DNA of 64,000 nucleotides, taken from positions 2,260,501 to 2,324,500 of the forward strand of contig NZ_OY787459.1 in the NCBI RefSeq assembly GCF_963678865.1. Direction: 5' to 3'. Of the stretch, positions 43,440 to 51,981 are shown piece by piece (position 1 is the first letter of the stretch; each line of letters starts with the position of its first letter). The stretch is from Maridesulfovibrio sp. GTDB lineage: Bacteria > Desulfobacterota > Desulfovibrionia > Desulfovibrionales > Desulfovibrionaceae. The position numbers were made by a program, and so were the translations under genes. The notes beneath the pieces are model-generated. The model had not been told where the DNA came from, ran no database searches, and was given only the letters and a program-made list of their open reading frames with translations.

Positions 43440-44473
43440 AAAAACTTATTTCCAATCTCTGTTCACAGCTTGAGTCCGGCAACGACCTCATTCTGGCCTC
43501 AATCATAAAAAGCTCCGGTTCAACCCCCCGTTCTTCCGGCAGCAAAATGATCATCAAACGCGACGGCTCCATTGACGGAACCATCGGCGGCGGACTGGTT
43601 GAAGCTCTGGTCCAGAAAGAAGCAGCCCAAATATTCGATGAACCCGCAAACACTGTAGTATTCCGTGAATTCGACCTTTCCAATGAACTGGCCGCCAATG
43701 CGGATATGATCTGCGGCGGACACGTGGAAGTAATGCTTGAACACCTGCCTGCCGATGAACGGACCAGCGCAGCTTTTAATGCTGTCAATGAAGCGTTGCG
43801 CACTGGTAAGCACGCTGTTCTGTTCACTGTTTCCGAAGAAGGTTTCATTAGAGAAAGACAGGCCGTGCGTCCCTGTTGCCAGTTGCCTGCACTTCAGTTT
43901 GCAGAAGAAAAAGAAGCAACCGCACTTCTCGAAACTGCACTTAAATCAGGTTCTCCGGTAATAAAGAAAATTGATGAAATCCTGCTGACGACTGAAGCCT
44001 TTATCCCCCAGCCGGACTTATACATTTTCGGAGCCGGACATGTTTCCCGGCCCACAGCAGCTCTGGCTTCATCAGTTAATTTCCGCACCGTAATTATTGA
44101 TGACCGAGCCGACTTCGCCAACGAGACAAGATTCCCGCAGGCTGCTGAAATCCATGTGCTGCCGGATTTCAGCGATTGCTTTGCAGGGCTGGAATTGAAC
44201 GATAATTCATACATTATCATTGTCACCAGGGGACACCTGCACGACAAGACAGTGCTGGGACAGGCTCTTGCCACCCCGGCCCGTTACGTGGGCATGATAG
44301 GCAGTTCCAAAAAGCGGAACGCCATATATGATGCCCTGCGCGAAGAGGGAGTCGCGCAGCAGGAAATTGACCGTTGTCATTGTCCCATAGGGCTTTCCAT
44401 AGGAGCCCAGACGCCTGAAGAAATAGCCGTATCAATTGTAGGAGAGCTGATTCAGAAACGCTCGGGGGGTTGA
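43436..44473 (+). CDS. xdhC: XdhC-type molybdenum hydroxylase maturation factor
   Basis: The product has 345 residues. The N-terminal domain (SSGSTPRSSGSKMIIKRDG, GTIGGGLVEA) and the C-terminal Rossmann domain (DLYIFGAGHVSRPTA, IIDDRADFA, YVGMIGSSKKR) are those of XdhC, which binds sulfurated Moco and inserts it into xanthine-oxidase-family enzymes. The target here should be Mop. It overlaps both neighbours. Confidence 0.92.
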   Translation: MKKLISNLCSQLESGNDLILASIIKSSGSTPRSSGSKMIIKRDGSIDGTIGGGLVEALVQKEAAQIFDEPANTVVFREFDLSNELAANADMICGGHVEVMLEHLPADERTSAAFNAVNEALRTGKHAVLFTVSEEGFIRERQAVRPCCQLPALQFAEEKEATALLETALKSGSPVIKKIDEILLTTEAFIPQPDLYIFGAGHVSRPTAALASSVNFRTVIIDDRADFANETRFPQAAEIHVLPDFSDCFAGLELNDNSYIIIVTRGHLHDKTVLGQALATPARYVGMIGSSKKRNAIYDALREEGVAQQEIDRCHCPIGLSIGAQTPEEIAVSIVGELIQKRSGG

Positions 44474-44475
44474 AC

Positions 44476-45612
44476 ATGAAAATTTATGGACTGATTTTGG
44501 CGGCTGGATTTTCGTCGCGCATGGGAAAACTGAAAGCCCTGCTGCCGCTGAACGGCTGTACCGTGCTTTCCCGCTGCATCCGTTCACTGGTCAATGGGGG
44601 GGCTGCTGATATATATGTGGTCACCGGACATAAGGCTGATAAGGTAGGTGCGGAAGCAAAGGTCCTCGGCATGCACGAAATTTTCAATCCTGATTATGAA
44701 CAGGGAATGTTCTCCTCTGTTAAAAAAGGGGTTCAAGAACTGCCTGATGACGCAGAAGCTTTCCTCATCCTACCGGTGGATATTCCTCTGGTCCGTTCTT
44801 CAACCATTCGGGCTTTGACCTTTGATTATTCCTCTGCGCCTACTGACATTATCTACCCCTGTTTTCGCGGGGAAAGGGGACACCCGCCGCTGATCAACAC
44901 AAAATTGATCCCTGAAATCATCGCTCATGACGGCAAAGGAGGTCTGCGAACAGTCCTTGAACGGCATGACAGTAACGCACGGGATTTGAACATGCCGGAC
45001 ATTGGCATCCTGCACGATCTGGACACGCCTGAAGATTACGAAAAGGCCCGACAGATTTCCCGCCGACGGGTGCCGCTGCCTGAAGAGTGCGAAGCCCTAT
45101 GGGAACTTGCCGACACTCCGCTGCAGACCCGAGAACATTGTAAAACAGTGGCTGAAGCAGCATGTCTGATGGCCGAAGCCCTGAACAAGGCCCGGAACCA
45201 TAATAAACCGCTGGACCTGAACATAGTAAAATGCGCTGCCCTGATGCATGACGTAGCCAAGCTCAAGCGCAACCATGAAGCTGCAGGCGCGGCTATTCTC
45301 GCAGGTTACGGATTTTCCGGCATTGCCGACATTGTAGCCGCCCACCGGGATACGGATATTAAACCGGACTCACCGCTCACCGAACGGGAAATTGTTTTTC
45401 TGGCGGATAAACTTTTTCAAGGAACAAATCCGGTATCTCTCGACCAGCGCTATGGAAAAACACTGGAACGCTGGAAAGACGATCCAGAAGCCGTAACCGC
45501 CATCACCGGCAGACTGGAAAGAGCCAAAGACCTGCTCCTGCGCTATGAACAGGAAGCGGGGATCAACGTCCCGGAACGGTTGGCTCCGCTGGCGGCAAAG
45601 GCTATTCTATGA
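44476..45612 (+). CDS. MocA-like nucleotidyltransferase fused to HD domain
   Basis: From ATG 44476 (GGGGGG upstream) the product has 378 residues. Residues 1-200 form a MobA/MocA fold (GLILAAGFSSRMGKLKALLP, LILPVDIPLVRS), which makes the cytosine dinucleotide form of Moco used by Mop. Residues 210-370 contain an HD phosphohydrolase (TVAEAACLMAEAL, CAALMHDVAKLKRNH). The fusion is unusual; the HD part may degrade a nucleotide or regulate the cofactor pool. I recall the NCBI label DVU_1551 family NTP transferase. Confidence 0.88.
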   Translation: MKIYGLILAAGFSSRMGKLKALLPLNGCTVLSRCIRSLVNGGAADIYVVTGHKADKVGAEAKVLGMHEIFNPDYEQGMFSSVKKGVQELPDDAEAFLILPVDIPLVRSSTIRALTFDYSSAPTDIIYPCFRGERGHPPLINTKLIPEIIAHDGKGGLRTVLERHDSNARDLNMPDIGILHDLDTPEDYEKARQISRRRVPLPEECEALWELADTPLQTREHCKTVAEAACLMAEALNKARNHNKPLDLNIVKCAALMHDVAKLKRNHEAAGAAILAGYGFSGIADIVAAHRDTDIKPDSPLTEREIVFLADKLFQGTNPVSLDQRYGKTLERWKDDPEAVTAITGRLERAKDLLLRYEQEAGINVPERLAPLAAKAIL

Positions 45613-46238
45613 TCGTCTTCATCCGTCATGGGGAAATAAAGGACGCCAAAGGACGCGCAGTGGGTCAGATTGACCTGCCTCTTTCCCGAAACGGACTTGA
45701 ACAGGCCGCGCAACTTGCTGAATCTTTGGACTCCTTCCAACCCCGGCGTATCTATTGCAGTCCCCTGTCCAGAACGATGCAAACTGCATCATTGATTGAA
45801 CAACAATGTGGGACAGGTTTAATCAGTGCTCCGGAGATTAAAGAAATCAACCTCGGAGAATGGGACGGGCTTGATTTCACCGAGATTAAAAGACTGTACC
45901 CGCAGGATTACAAAAGGCGTGGCGAGGATATTGCCGGCTTCCGCTCCCCCGGAGGAGAAAATTTCACAGACCTCAAAGAACGGGTCGGTTCTTTTCTCGA
46001 ACAACTTAATTATGGTGAGGGGCCGATAATAGCCGTTACTCATGCCGGAGTGATCAGGACAGTGCTGCATATAATACTGGGTTTTCCACTGATAAATATT
46101 TTCAGGATTAAACCGGACTATTGCCATGCCACTGTCATTGATAAAAAAGGAGATAAATATTTCCTCAAAGCGTATAACCTACCGCCGAATCAGGGGCTAG
46201 GCTCACACCTGACACAATTGATGCCAGATTATGATTGA
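45609..46238 (+). CDS. Histidine phosphatase family protein (alpha-ribazole-phosphatase-like)
   Basis: The product has 209 residues with the catalytic RHG in VFIRHGEIKD, the second Arg in SPLSRTMQTA, Glu in INLGEWDGL and the second His in AVTHAGVIR. It overlaps the MocA-HD gene by four bases. It should remove a phosphate from a small molecule in the same pathway. The exact substrate is not clear. Confidence 0.88.
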   Translation: MIVFIRHGEIKDAKGRAVGQIDLPLSRNGLEQAAQLAESLDSFQPRRIYCSPLSRTMQTASLIEQQCGTGLISAPEIKEINLGEWDGLDFTEIKRLYPQDYKRRGEDIAGFRSPGGENFTDLKERVGSFLEQLNYGEGPIIAVTHAGVIRTVLHIILGFPLINIFRIKPDYCHATVIDKKGDKYFLKAYNLPPNQGLGSHLTQLMPDYD

Positions 46239-46249
46239 TACCCTTGCCC

Positions 46250-46278
46250 TTGACTTATTCTCCATACGGACAGACAAT
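46250..46278 (+). promoter_or_regulatory. Candidate sigma-70 promoter for ADH-kinase-activator operon
   Basis: TTGACT (46250-46255), a 17-base spacer and GACAAT (46273-46278) precede the alcohol dehydrogenase gene by about 50 bases. It would allow the regulator pair to be made independently of sigma-54. Confidence 0.4.
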
Positions 46279-46329
46279 AAAAATGTAATAATTATACAAA
46301 TATAGGCATAATTAAAGCAAGGGAGCTAT

Positions 46330-47472
46330 ATGCAGGTAACCAAATTCGCCATTCCGGAAGTAATTTTCGGTAACGGAAGTATCACATATCTGGCATCATG
46401 CGCCCAAAGGCTAGGCGCAAAACGTGTCCTGCTGGTCAGTGACAAAGGGCTGGAGTCATCCGGGTGGGTAAAAATTATTATCAACCTTCTTAACGCCGCG
46501 AATCTTGATTGCATATATTTCGATGGTCTCACCTCCAATCCGCGGGCAGACCAGATCCAGCAGGGAGCTAAGCTTTACCGGGACAACAAAGCTGATGTCA
46601 TCATCGGACTCGGCGGAGGAAGTCCCATTGACGCTTCCAAAGGCATCGCCACTATCGTCAGCAACGGCGGGGAAATCCATGACTACGAGGGAGCCAACCG
46701 CATCAGCCGCCCGCTGCCGCCAATGATCCTGATTCCCACCACTGCCGGAAGCGGTTCGGATGTCTCCCAGTACGCCATTATTACCGATAAACAACGCAAG
46801 ATAAAAATGGCCATCATCAGCCGCTCTCTGGTACCCAATATTTCTATCATCGACCCGGACCTGCTGATTACCAAACCTCGAGGACTGATTCTCGCCTCGG
46901 CTGTGGATGCATTGGCCCATGCCATTGAGTCATACGTCTCCCGTCTGGCTTCGCCCTTCACAGAATCTCAGGCTTTGACAGCAATCAGGCTAATTGCAGG
47001 CAACATTAAGACCGCAGCAAATTCCAAAGATCCTGAAGCCTTGAAAAATCTCTCTATTGCCAGCACTGCAGCGGGCATGTCCTTTAGTAACGCAGGTCTG
47101 GGAGTAGGCCACTCACTGGCGCATTCCCTCGGAGGGAGATACGATGTAACCCACGGATTGACCCTGCCCATCCTGCTGCCTGCGGTTGTCAGATTCAATA
47201 AATATTGCTCGGAAAGAAAAATGGAAACCATTGCCCGGACTATCAACAACAGCTGTCCGGCTCCGGTGAAACAGAAAAAACGGGACCTGAGTGAAATCCT
47301 GCAGGCAATGTTCGAAGAACTGGAAATCCCCATGCGTCTCCGGGACATTGTACCGGACAACGACCAGATGGAAGCAATCTGCCGCCTCGCGACCAGAGAT
47401 GCCTGCACAGTAACCAATCCGCGAAATGCAGACTGCGATGATCTGCTCAAAATCTGCGGGGAGTCATGGTAA
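46330..47472 (+). CDS. Iron-containing alcohol dehydrogenase (first copy)
   Basis: The product has 380 residues of the group III family. GLGGGSPIDASKG binds NAD(P), and DALAHAIESY, GVGHSLAHSLGGRYDVTHG supply the metal-binding Asp and three His. It would oxidise an alcohol to an aldehyde, the substrate of Mop. Its end overlaps the kinase start, so sensing genes are cotranscribed. GGGAGC lies upstream. Confidence 0.92.
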   Translation: MQVTKFAIPEVIFGNGSITYLASCAQRLGAKRVLLVSDKGLESSGWVKIIINLLNAANLDCIYFDGLTSNPRADQIQQGAKLYRDNKADVIIGLGGGSPIDASKGIATIVSNGGEIHDYEGANRISRPLPPMILIPTTAGSGSDVSQYAIITDKQRKIKMAIISRSLVPNISIIDPDLLITKPRGLILASAVDALAHAIESYVSRLASPFTESQALTAIRLIAGNIKTAANSKDPEALKNLSIASTAAGMSFSNAGLGVGHSLAHSLGGRYDVTHGLTLPILLPAVVRFNKYCSERKMETIARTINNSCPAPVKQKKRDLSEILQAMFEELEIPMRLRDIVPDNDQMEAICRLATRDACTVTNPRNADCDDLLKICGESW

Positions 47473-48662
47473 TGGGAAACAGAGCAACACTGCACGATCT
47501 GATCGGTATTGAGCACCACAAACTGAACTTCTTTCAGGAACTCCAGCAAAATATCAAGGAGCTGACTGAAATCAACCGCGAATCAGAAGACCAGCGCTGT
47601 GAAATCGCGGCTATTCTCGACGGCATCACAGATGTAATGATGGTCCTCTCAGAGGATCTTGAAATCATTTCCGTAAACCGGGTTTTTGAACAGCTTTTTC
47701 CCGGCATCAATCCCATCGGCAAAAAATGTTATGCCCTGTTCCGGGAAACCAAACATGCCTGCACTGAATGTCCGGCCTTTAAGTCCCTTTCAACCAATAC
47801 GGTCTGCAAAGATACGGCTATTTTCCATATTGACGGCAAAAACATGCAATTCGACATGGTCGCTTCGCCGTTAAAGACCCCCGGAACCGAAGAAGACCGC
47901 ATCCTGATCTTCAAAAGGGATGTGACCATGGAAAAGGAATATCAGGCCAAATTCTACCAGGCCGAGAAAATGGCAACAATCGGGGTGCTGGCTGCCGGGG
48001 TTGCGCACGAGATAAACAATCCCATGGCCGCAGTGGCCGGATTTGCCGAAGGGATTCAGCGCAGGCTGACCCGGCTCGATGACAAAATTCCCGATGAACT
48101 GGCCGAAGACCTTTACGATTACACCAATACCATTCTTAAAGAATGCCTGCGTTGTCAGGACATTGTAAAGACCCTGCTCTCATTCAGCCGCCCGGTTGCT
48201 TCGGAATTTATACCCGTGGATATAAATCAGGTAGCTGAGGATACCCTGCGCCTGCTGGACCACCAATTCCGCCGCTACCAGAATGTTGAGCTGGAGGTAA
48301 AGCTGACTTCCCCCATGCAACCGGTTCTCGGCAACGAGGCCCAGCTCAAACAGGTCATCCTTAACCTGCTGACCAACGCTGTGGACGCCATTGAACACAA
48401 CGGTAAAATCAGCATTGAAACCTTTATTGAAAACAACCACATAGGAGTGAGAGTCAGCGACTCCGGGTGCGGTATTCCCGAAGAAAACAAGGGAATGCTC
48501 TTTGAACCGTTCTTCACCACCAAGCAGATCGGTAAAGGGATTGGCATCGGTCTTTCGACCTGTTTTAACATTGTAAGAGAACACAGCGGTGAAATCATAG
48601 TGGACAGTGAAGTGGGCAAAGGGTCCACATTTACAGTACTTTTCCCCCTGCAGCGAGATTAG
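47472..48662 (+). CDS. Cytoplasmic PAS histidine kinase
   Basis: ATG 47472, eight bases after GGGGAG, is favoured over ATG 47466. The 396-residue product has no membrane segment. A PAS domain with cysteines (CYALFRETKHACTECPAF) is followed by the H box GVAHEINNPMAAV, N box NLLTNAVDAIEHNG and G box GCGIPEENKG. The partner is the sigma-54 activator downstream. The Cys cluster of the PAS domain suggests metal, redox or electrophile (for example aldehyde) sensing; that is inference. Confidence 0.92.
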   Translation: MGNRATLHDLIGIEHHKLNFFQELQQNIKELTEINRESEDQRCEIAAILDGITDVMMVLSEDLEIISVNRVFEQLFPGINPIGKKCYALFRETKHACTECPAFKSLSTNTVCKDTAIFHIDGKNMQFDMVASPLKTPGTEEDRILIFKRDVTMEKEYQAKFYQAEKMATIGVLAAGVAHEINNPMAAVAGFAEGIQRRLTRLDDKIPDELAEDLYDYTNTILKECLRCQDIVKTLLSFSRPVASEFIPVDINQVAEDTLRLLDHQFRRYQNVELEVKLTSPMQPVLGNEAQLKQVILNLLTNAVDAIEHNGKISIETFIENNHIGVRVSDSGCGIPEENKGMLFEPFFTTKQIGKGIGIGLSTCFNIVREHSGEIIVDSEVGKGSTFTVLFPLQRD

Positions 48663-48665
48663 GAA

Positions 48666-50009
48666 ATGTCAGAATCATACAAAGTGCTTGTGGTGGATGA
48701 TGAAGAATCCATCCTGAAACTGCTCAGCAAAGAACTTGCCAGCCCTGAACGCATTGTGCAGACCGCTAACTGCGCCAAGACTGCAAGGGAAATGGTCCGC
48801 AAGGAACGTTACGAAGTTATTATCTCCGACATCCGCTTACCGGACGGGGACGGCCTTGAGCTGCTCACCGAATTTAAAGACATGGAACCGGATGTAGAAG
48901 TCATCCTGATCACCGGGCACGGAAATATCGATAACGCCGTGGAAGCCATCCGCATCGGGGCCTATGATTACATAACCAAACCTTTCCGCCTCGACCGGGT
49001 GGAACTTGTGGTGGACCGCGCATGGCAACGAGTCTGCCTGACCCGTGAGAACCGCAGTTACCGCCATTCCCATCAGAGCGACACGTCCAGTTCACAGCTC
49101 ATCGGCAGTTCTACGCCAATCAAACAGATCAAGCATTTGATCAATAAAGTTGCCCCCACCAATGTACCGGTGCTGATCACCGGGGAATCCGGGGCTGGTA
49201 AAGACGTGGTAGCCCACTCCATCCACTGCGCCAGCCTACGTGCAGGCAAACCTATGATTGTAAAGAACTGCGCCACCCTGCAAAAGGAACTTTCGCGCAG
49301 CGAACTTTTCGGACACACCAAAGGCTCCTTTACCGGGGCCACTGAAAACTGCGACGGCTTGATGACCTTCGCCCATACCGGCACCCTCTTCCTTGATGAA
49401 ATCGGGGAACTGCCCATGGAAGTGCAGGCCTCACTGCTGCGTGTTCTGGAATCGCATACCTTCCGCCGGGTTGGGGAAAAGGATGAACGCACCGTGGATA
49501 TCCGTTTCCTTTTCGCCACCAACCGTAACCTTGCCAAGGAAGTGGAGGAAGGCAGATTTCACGAAGCACTTTTCCACCGCATCAACGTTTTCAACATCAG
49601 CCTTCCGGAACTTAAAGACCGCCGCGAAGATGTCCCGTTGCTCATAGACTTTTTCATCAACAAGCTCGGCTTCCAGATGGGACAGGGCGAATACACCATC
49701 AGTGAAAGAGCCATGCAGTGCATGCTTTCCTACCACTGGCCGGGTAACGTCCGCGAACTACGCAACGTACTGGAACGCAGCATCATTCTGGCTGACAACA
49801 ACACCATCACCTGCTCCTGCCTGCCCAAGGAAATCGCCGACCAGCCGGAACGCGAAGGCGAAGCCGGAATCCTTTCCTTGGAACGCATGGAGCGCGAGCA
49901 CATAATCAAGGCCCTCGACTTCTTCAACGGCAATCGCCAGAAAGCGGCACAGGCTCTGGGCATCGGCCGCAAGACCCTTTACCGCAAAATTGATAAGTAT
50001 AATTTGTAG
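48666..50009 (+). CDS. NtrC-family sigma-54-dependent response regulator
   Basis: The product has 447 residues: receiver (VLVVDDEES, SDIRLPDGDG with the acceptor Asp), AAA+ domain (Walker A TGESGAGKDVV, Walker B GTLFLDEIGELP) and a Fis-type HTH (GNRQKAAQALGIGRKTLYRKI). The sigma-54 contact loop reads GSFTGA, a known variant of GAFTGA. It follows its kinase by three bases. It is the only activator of this class in the window and probably binds the paired TGACACA sites before the Mop operon and the second dehydrogenase. Confidence 0.95.
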   Translation: MSESYKVLVVDDEESILKLLSKELASPERIVQTANCAKTAREMVRKERYEVIISDIRLPDGDGLELLTEFKDMEPDVEVILITGHGNIDNAVEAIRIGAYDYITKPFRLDRVELVVDRAWQRVCLTRENRSYRHSHQSDTSSSQLIGSSTPIKQIKHLINKVAPTNVPVLITGESGAGKDVVAHSIHCASLRAGKPMIVKNCATLQKELSRSELFGHTKGSFTGATENCDGLMTFAHTGTLFLDEIGELPMEVQASLLRVLESHTFRRVGEKDERTVDIRFLFATNRNLAKEVEEGRFHEALFHRINVFNISLPELKDRREDVPLLIDFFINKLGFQMGQGEYTISERAMQCMLSYHWPGNVRELRNVLERSIILADNNTITCSCLPKEIADQPEREGEAGILSLERMEREHIIKALDFFNGNRQKAAQALGIGRKTLYRKIDKYNL

Positions 50010-50032
50010 AGATAATTAAACCAGAACACTGA

Positions 50033-50062
50033 AAGCCGCCCTGTGGGAACATGGGGCGGCTT
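50033..50062 (+). terminator. Terminator of the mop accessory/regulator operon
   Basis: AAGCCGCCC and GGGCGGCTT enclose a 12-base loop and are followed by TTTT, 24 bases after the regulator stop. Confidence 0.92.
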
Positions 50063-50179
50063 TTTTAATCCAAATTCCATACTAATCCAGTGCCAAACCA
50101 GCCCCAGCTATGCTATGACTGGACTTCCTCCCCGGTTTAGGCAGGATATGCTTTACATAAACTCCCAAAGGAGGATTCA

Positions 50180-50725
50180 ATGCGTAAAATATGTTTATTA
50201 TTAATAGCAATTTCATTGTTTATAAGTTCAGCCGCTTATGCTGACCCCCTACAATCCGGCACGCGATTCCCGACGATTAAACTTGAGGGTAAATTATCTG
50301 CTGCCCAACAGGAATATCTGGGTCTGACCGGCACCGGGCCATGGGATCTTCTGGAGATAGATGCCGACTATATTATTATAGAGGTATACAGCATGTACTG
50401 CCCGCACTGCCAGAAAGAGGCACCGGCGGTAAACTCATTCTGCAACATGCTCAACAAAGCCAAAGAATGTGCTGAAATAAAATTCATCGGTATCGGTGCC
50501 GGAAACTCAGAGTTTGAGGTTGACTTTTACAGGAAGAAATATTCGGTGGAATTCCCGTTGTTCACGGATTCTGATCTGGATCTGCATTCTAAATTCGGCG
50601 AACCCGGCACTCCGCACTTTTTCATGCTCCAAAGAGACGGCAAAGGATTCAAGGTGATTCTCTCCCATGCAGGTCCCTTTGACTCTGCTGAAAAATTCAT
50701 GAAAGCAATCAAAGACAAGCTTTAG
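50180..50725 (+). CDS. Periplasmic TlpA-like thioredoxin-fold protein
   Basis: The product has 181 residues with a signal peptide (LLLIAISLFISSAAYA). The active-site motif is CPHC in SMYCPHCQKEAP, and PGTPHFFML supplies the cis-proline. It should be exported and pass or accept electrons with thiols. The next gene, 10 bases on, is an exported peroxiredoxin, which makes a periplasmic peroxide-removal pair likely. Confidence 0.88.
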   Translation: MRKICLLLIAISLFISSAAYADPLQSGTRFPTIKLEGKLSAAQQEYLGLTGTGPWDLLEIDADYIIIEVYSMYCPHCQKEAPAVNSFCNMLNKAKECAEIKFIGIGAGNSEFEVDFYRKKYSVEFPLFTDSDLDLHSKFGEPGTPHFFMLQRDGKGFKVILSHAGPFDSAEKFMKAIKDKL

Positions 50726-50735
50726 GAAAATAGAG

Positions 50736-51368
50736 ATGAAAAAAACGATTCTCTGCACAGCAGCTCTTCTACTGCTGACCTGCGCTAATGTTCAGGCAAA
50801 GGTGGCCAAGGAACAGATATACGAATCAAAACAAATGAAACCGGTCAACAGCGTGCTTAAAGTAAAAGTAGGAGATAAAGCGCCTGATTTTACACTGCCG
50901 TCAATTTCCGGCAAAAAAGTCTCCCTCTCTGAATACCGGGGCAAAAAAAACGTTATCATTTCATTTGTACCGGCAGCATTCACCCCCATCTGCTCCGACC
51001 AATGGCCGGGCTACAATATTGCCCGTGAACTTTTTGAAAAGTATGATGCGATAATCCTCGGAATTACTACAGATAACATTCCCTCTCTGCATGCATGGAC
51101 CAGCCAGATGGGTGATGGAGGAGTCTGGTTTCCTGTTCTTTCCGACTTCTACCCTCATGGAGCCACAGCTGCAGCATTCGGAATTCTGAGACCGGAAGGA
51201 ATCAGTGAGCGGGCAATTCTCGTCATCGATAAAGATGGGGTGCTCCGTTATATTGATATACACAATATTAATAAAAGGCCGGATCTCGGACAAATTATCA
51301 GGGCGTTAAAACAAACTGAAAATTGTAATTTCACGCTACAACAAAAAACTGGCTTGCTGACAAATTAA
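50736..51368 (+). CDS. Exported peroxiredoxin (AhpC/TSA family)
   Basis: The product has 210 residues. A signal peptide (KKTILCTAALLLLTCANVQA) is unusual for the family. KVGDKAPDFTLPSISGK and FTPICSDQW place the peroxidatic Cys; the resolving Cys is not obvious except a C-terminal one (TENCNF). It probably acts in the periplasm with the thioredoxin-like protein encoded just before. Confidence 0.85.
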   Translation: MKKTILCTAALLLLTCANVQAKVAKEQIYESKQMKPVNSVLKVKVGDKAPDFTLPSISGKKVSLSEYRGKKNVIISFVPAAFTPICSDQWPGYNIARELFEKYDAIILGITTDNIPSLHAWTSQMGDGGVWFPVLSDFYPHGATAAAFGILRPEGISERAILVIDKDGVLRYIDIHNINKRPDLGQIIRALKQTENCNFTLQQKTGLLTN

Positions 51369-51491
51369 GGATTGGCTGTTTGTCTTGAAGTTGCCTGATT
51401 TAATTAAAACAAAAACGACGCGTATGTAGACAGGCGTGAGCTTCAGTATTTTTGCGCATAGAGGCCTCAAATGGTGCTTTATCAGTAGTCT

Positions 51492-51517
51492 AGCCGTTCC
51501 GGATTGCCGGAACGGCT
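51492..51517 (+). terminator. Terminator after the thiol pair
   Basis: AGCCGTTCCGG and CCGGAACGGCT form an 11-bp stem with a short loop, followed by seven T. It lies about 120 bases after the peroxiredoxin stop. Confidence 0.9.
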
Positions 51518-51696
51518 TTTTTTATTTACAATCAATGTAAAAAATAAATTTATTACTATAACACACTACGTACAAAGATACAAAGAAAAGATTTTGATTA
51601 CACAATCAATATAAAAAAGATCAAAAATATCTGTAAAATTATTCATCCCGGCCTTTTTTTCATGTATATATATGCTCACTGAAACACATGATCCTT

Positions 51697-51735
51697 CTGA
51701 CACACTGGAGTGTAGAGCTGGTTCATATTGACACA
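51697..51735 (+). promoter_or_regulatory. Paired upstream activator sites (TGACACA) of ADH
   Basis: CTGACACACTGGAGTGTAG (51697-51715) and a second TGACACA at 51729-51735 are 31 bp apart core to core; the first is about 208 bp before the -12 element. Both the sequence and the spacing match the pair at 32275/32307. Confidence 0.7.
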
Positions 51736-51891
51736 CCCATACTTCAGCCCCTGTCATGTAACACTTTTGTCAATATTGTTACATTTTTCACATTAAAAAA
51801 AAGGAGAATAACACAGATCAAGAATTAGAAAAGAATCACTACAGCAAAAGCCCAAAACGTTTAAGTCGCTGTATTTAATAACTTTTCACTT

Positions 51892-51907
51892 TGGCACATC
51901 TCTTGCC
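51892..51907 (+). promoter_or_regulatory. Sigma-54 promoter of ADH
   Basis: TGGCACATCTCTTGCC matches the consensus TGGCAC-N5-TTGC at every fixed base, with GG and GC ten bases apart. It is about 75 bases before the dehydrogenase ATG. Confidence 0.9.
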
Positions 51908-51981
51908 TTATAGAAAGCGTTAATAAGTACAAGACTAGGCCCAACCTTCTAAAAACCTATTAAGCTAAAGGATGGTCTCAA

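Larger units (their letters stand above)
51518..51981. other. Control region of the second alcohol dehydrogenase
   Basis: No gene is supported here. The region contains the paired TGACACA activator sites, an inverted repeat GTAACA/TGTTAC near 51757-51782 and a near-perfect sigma-54 promoter. It is AT-rich, as expected for a bent activation region. Confidence 0.65.

Noticed and set aside
46207-46216. Another TGACACA at the end of the phosphatase gene
   Set aside because: It is single and no sigma-54 promoter lies about 200 bp downstream.
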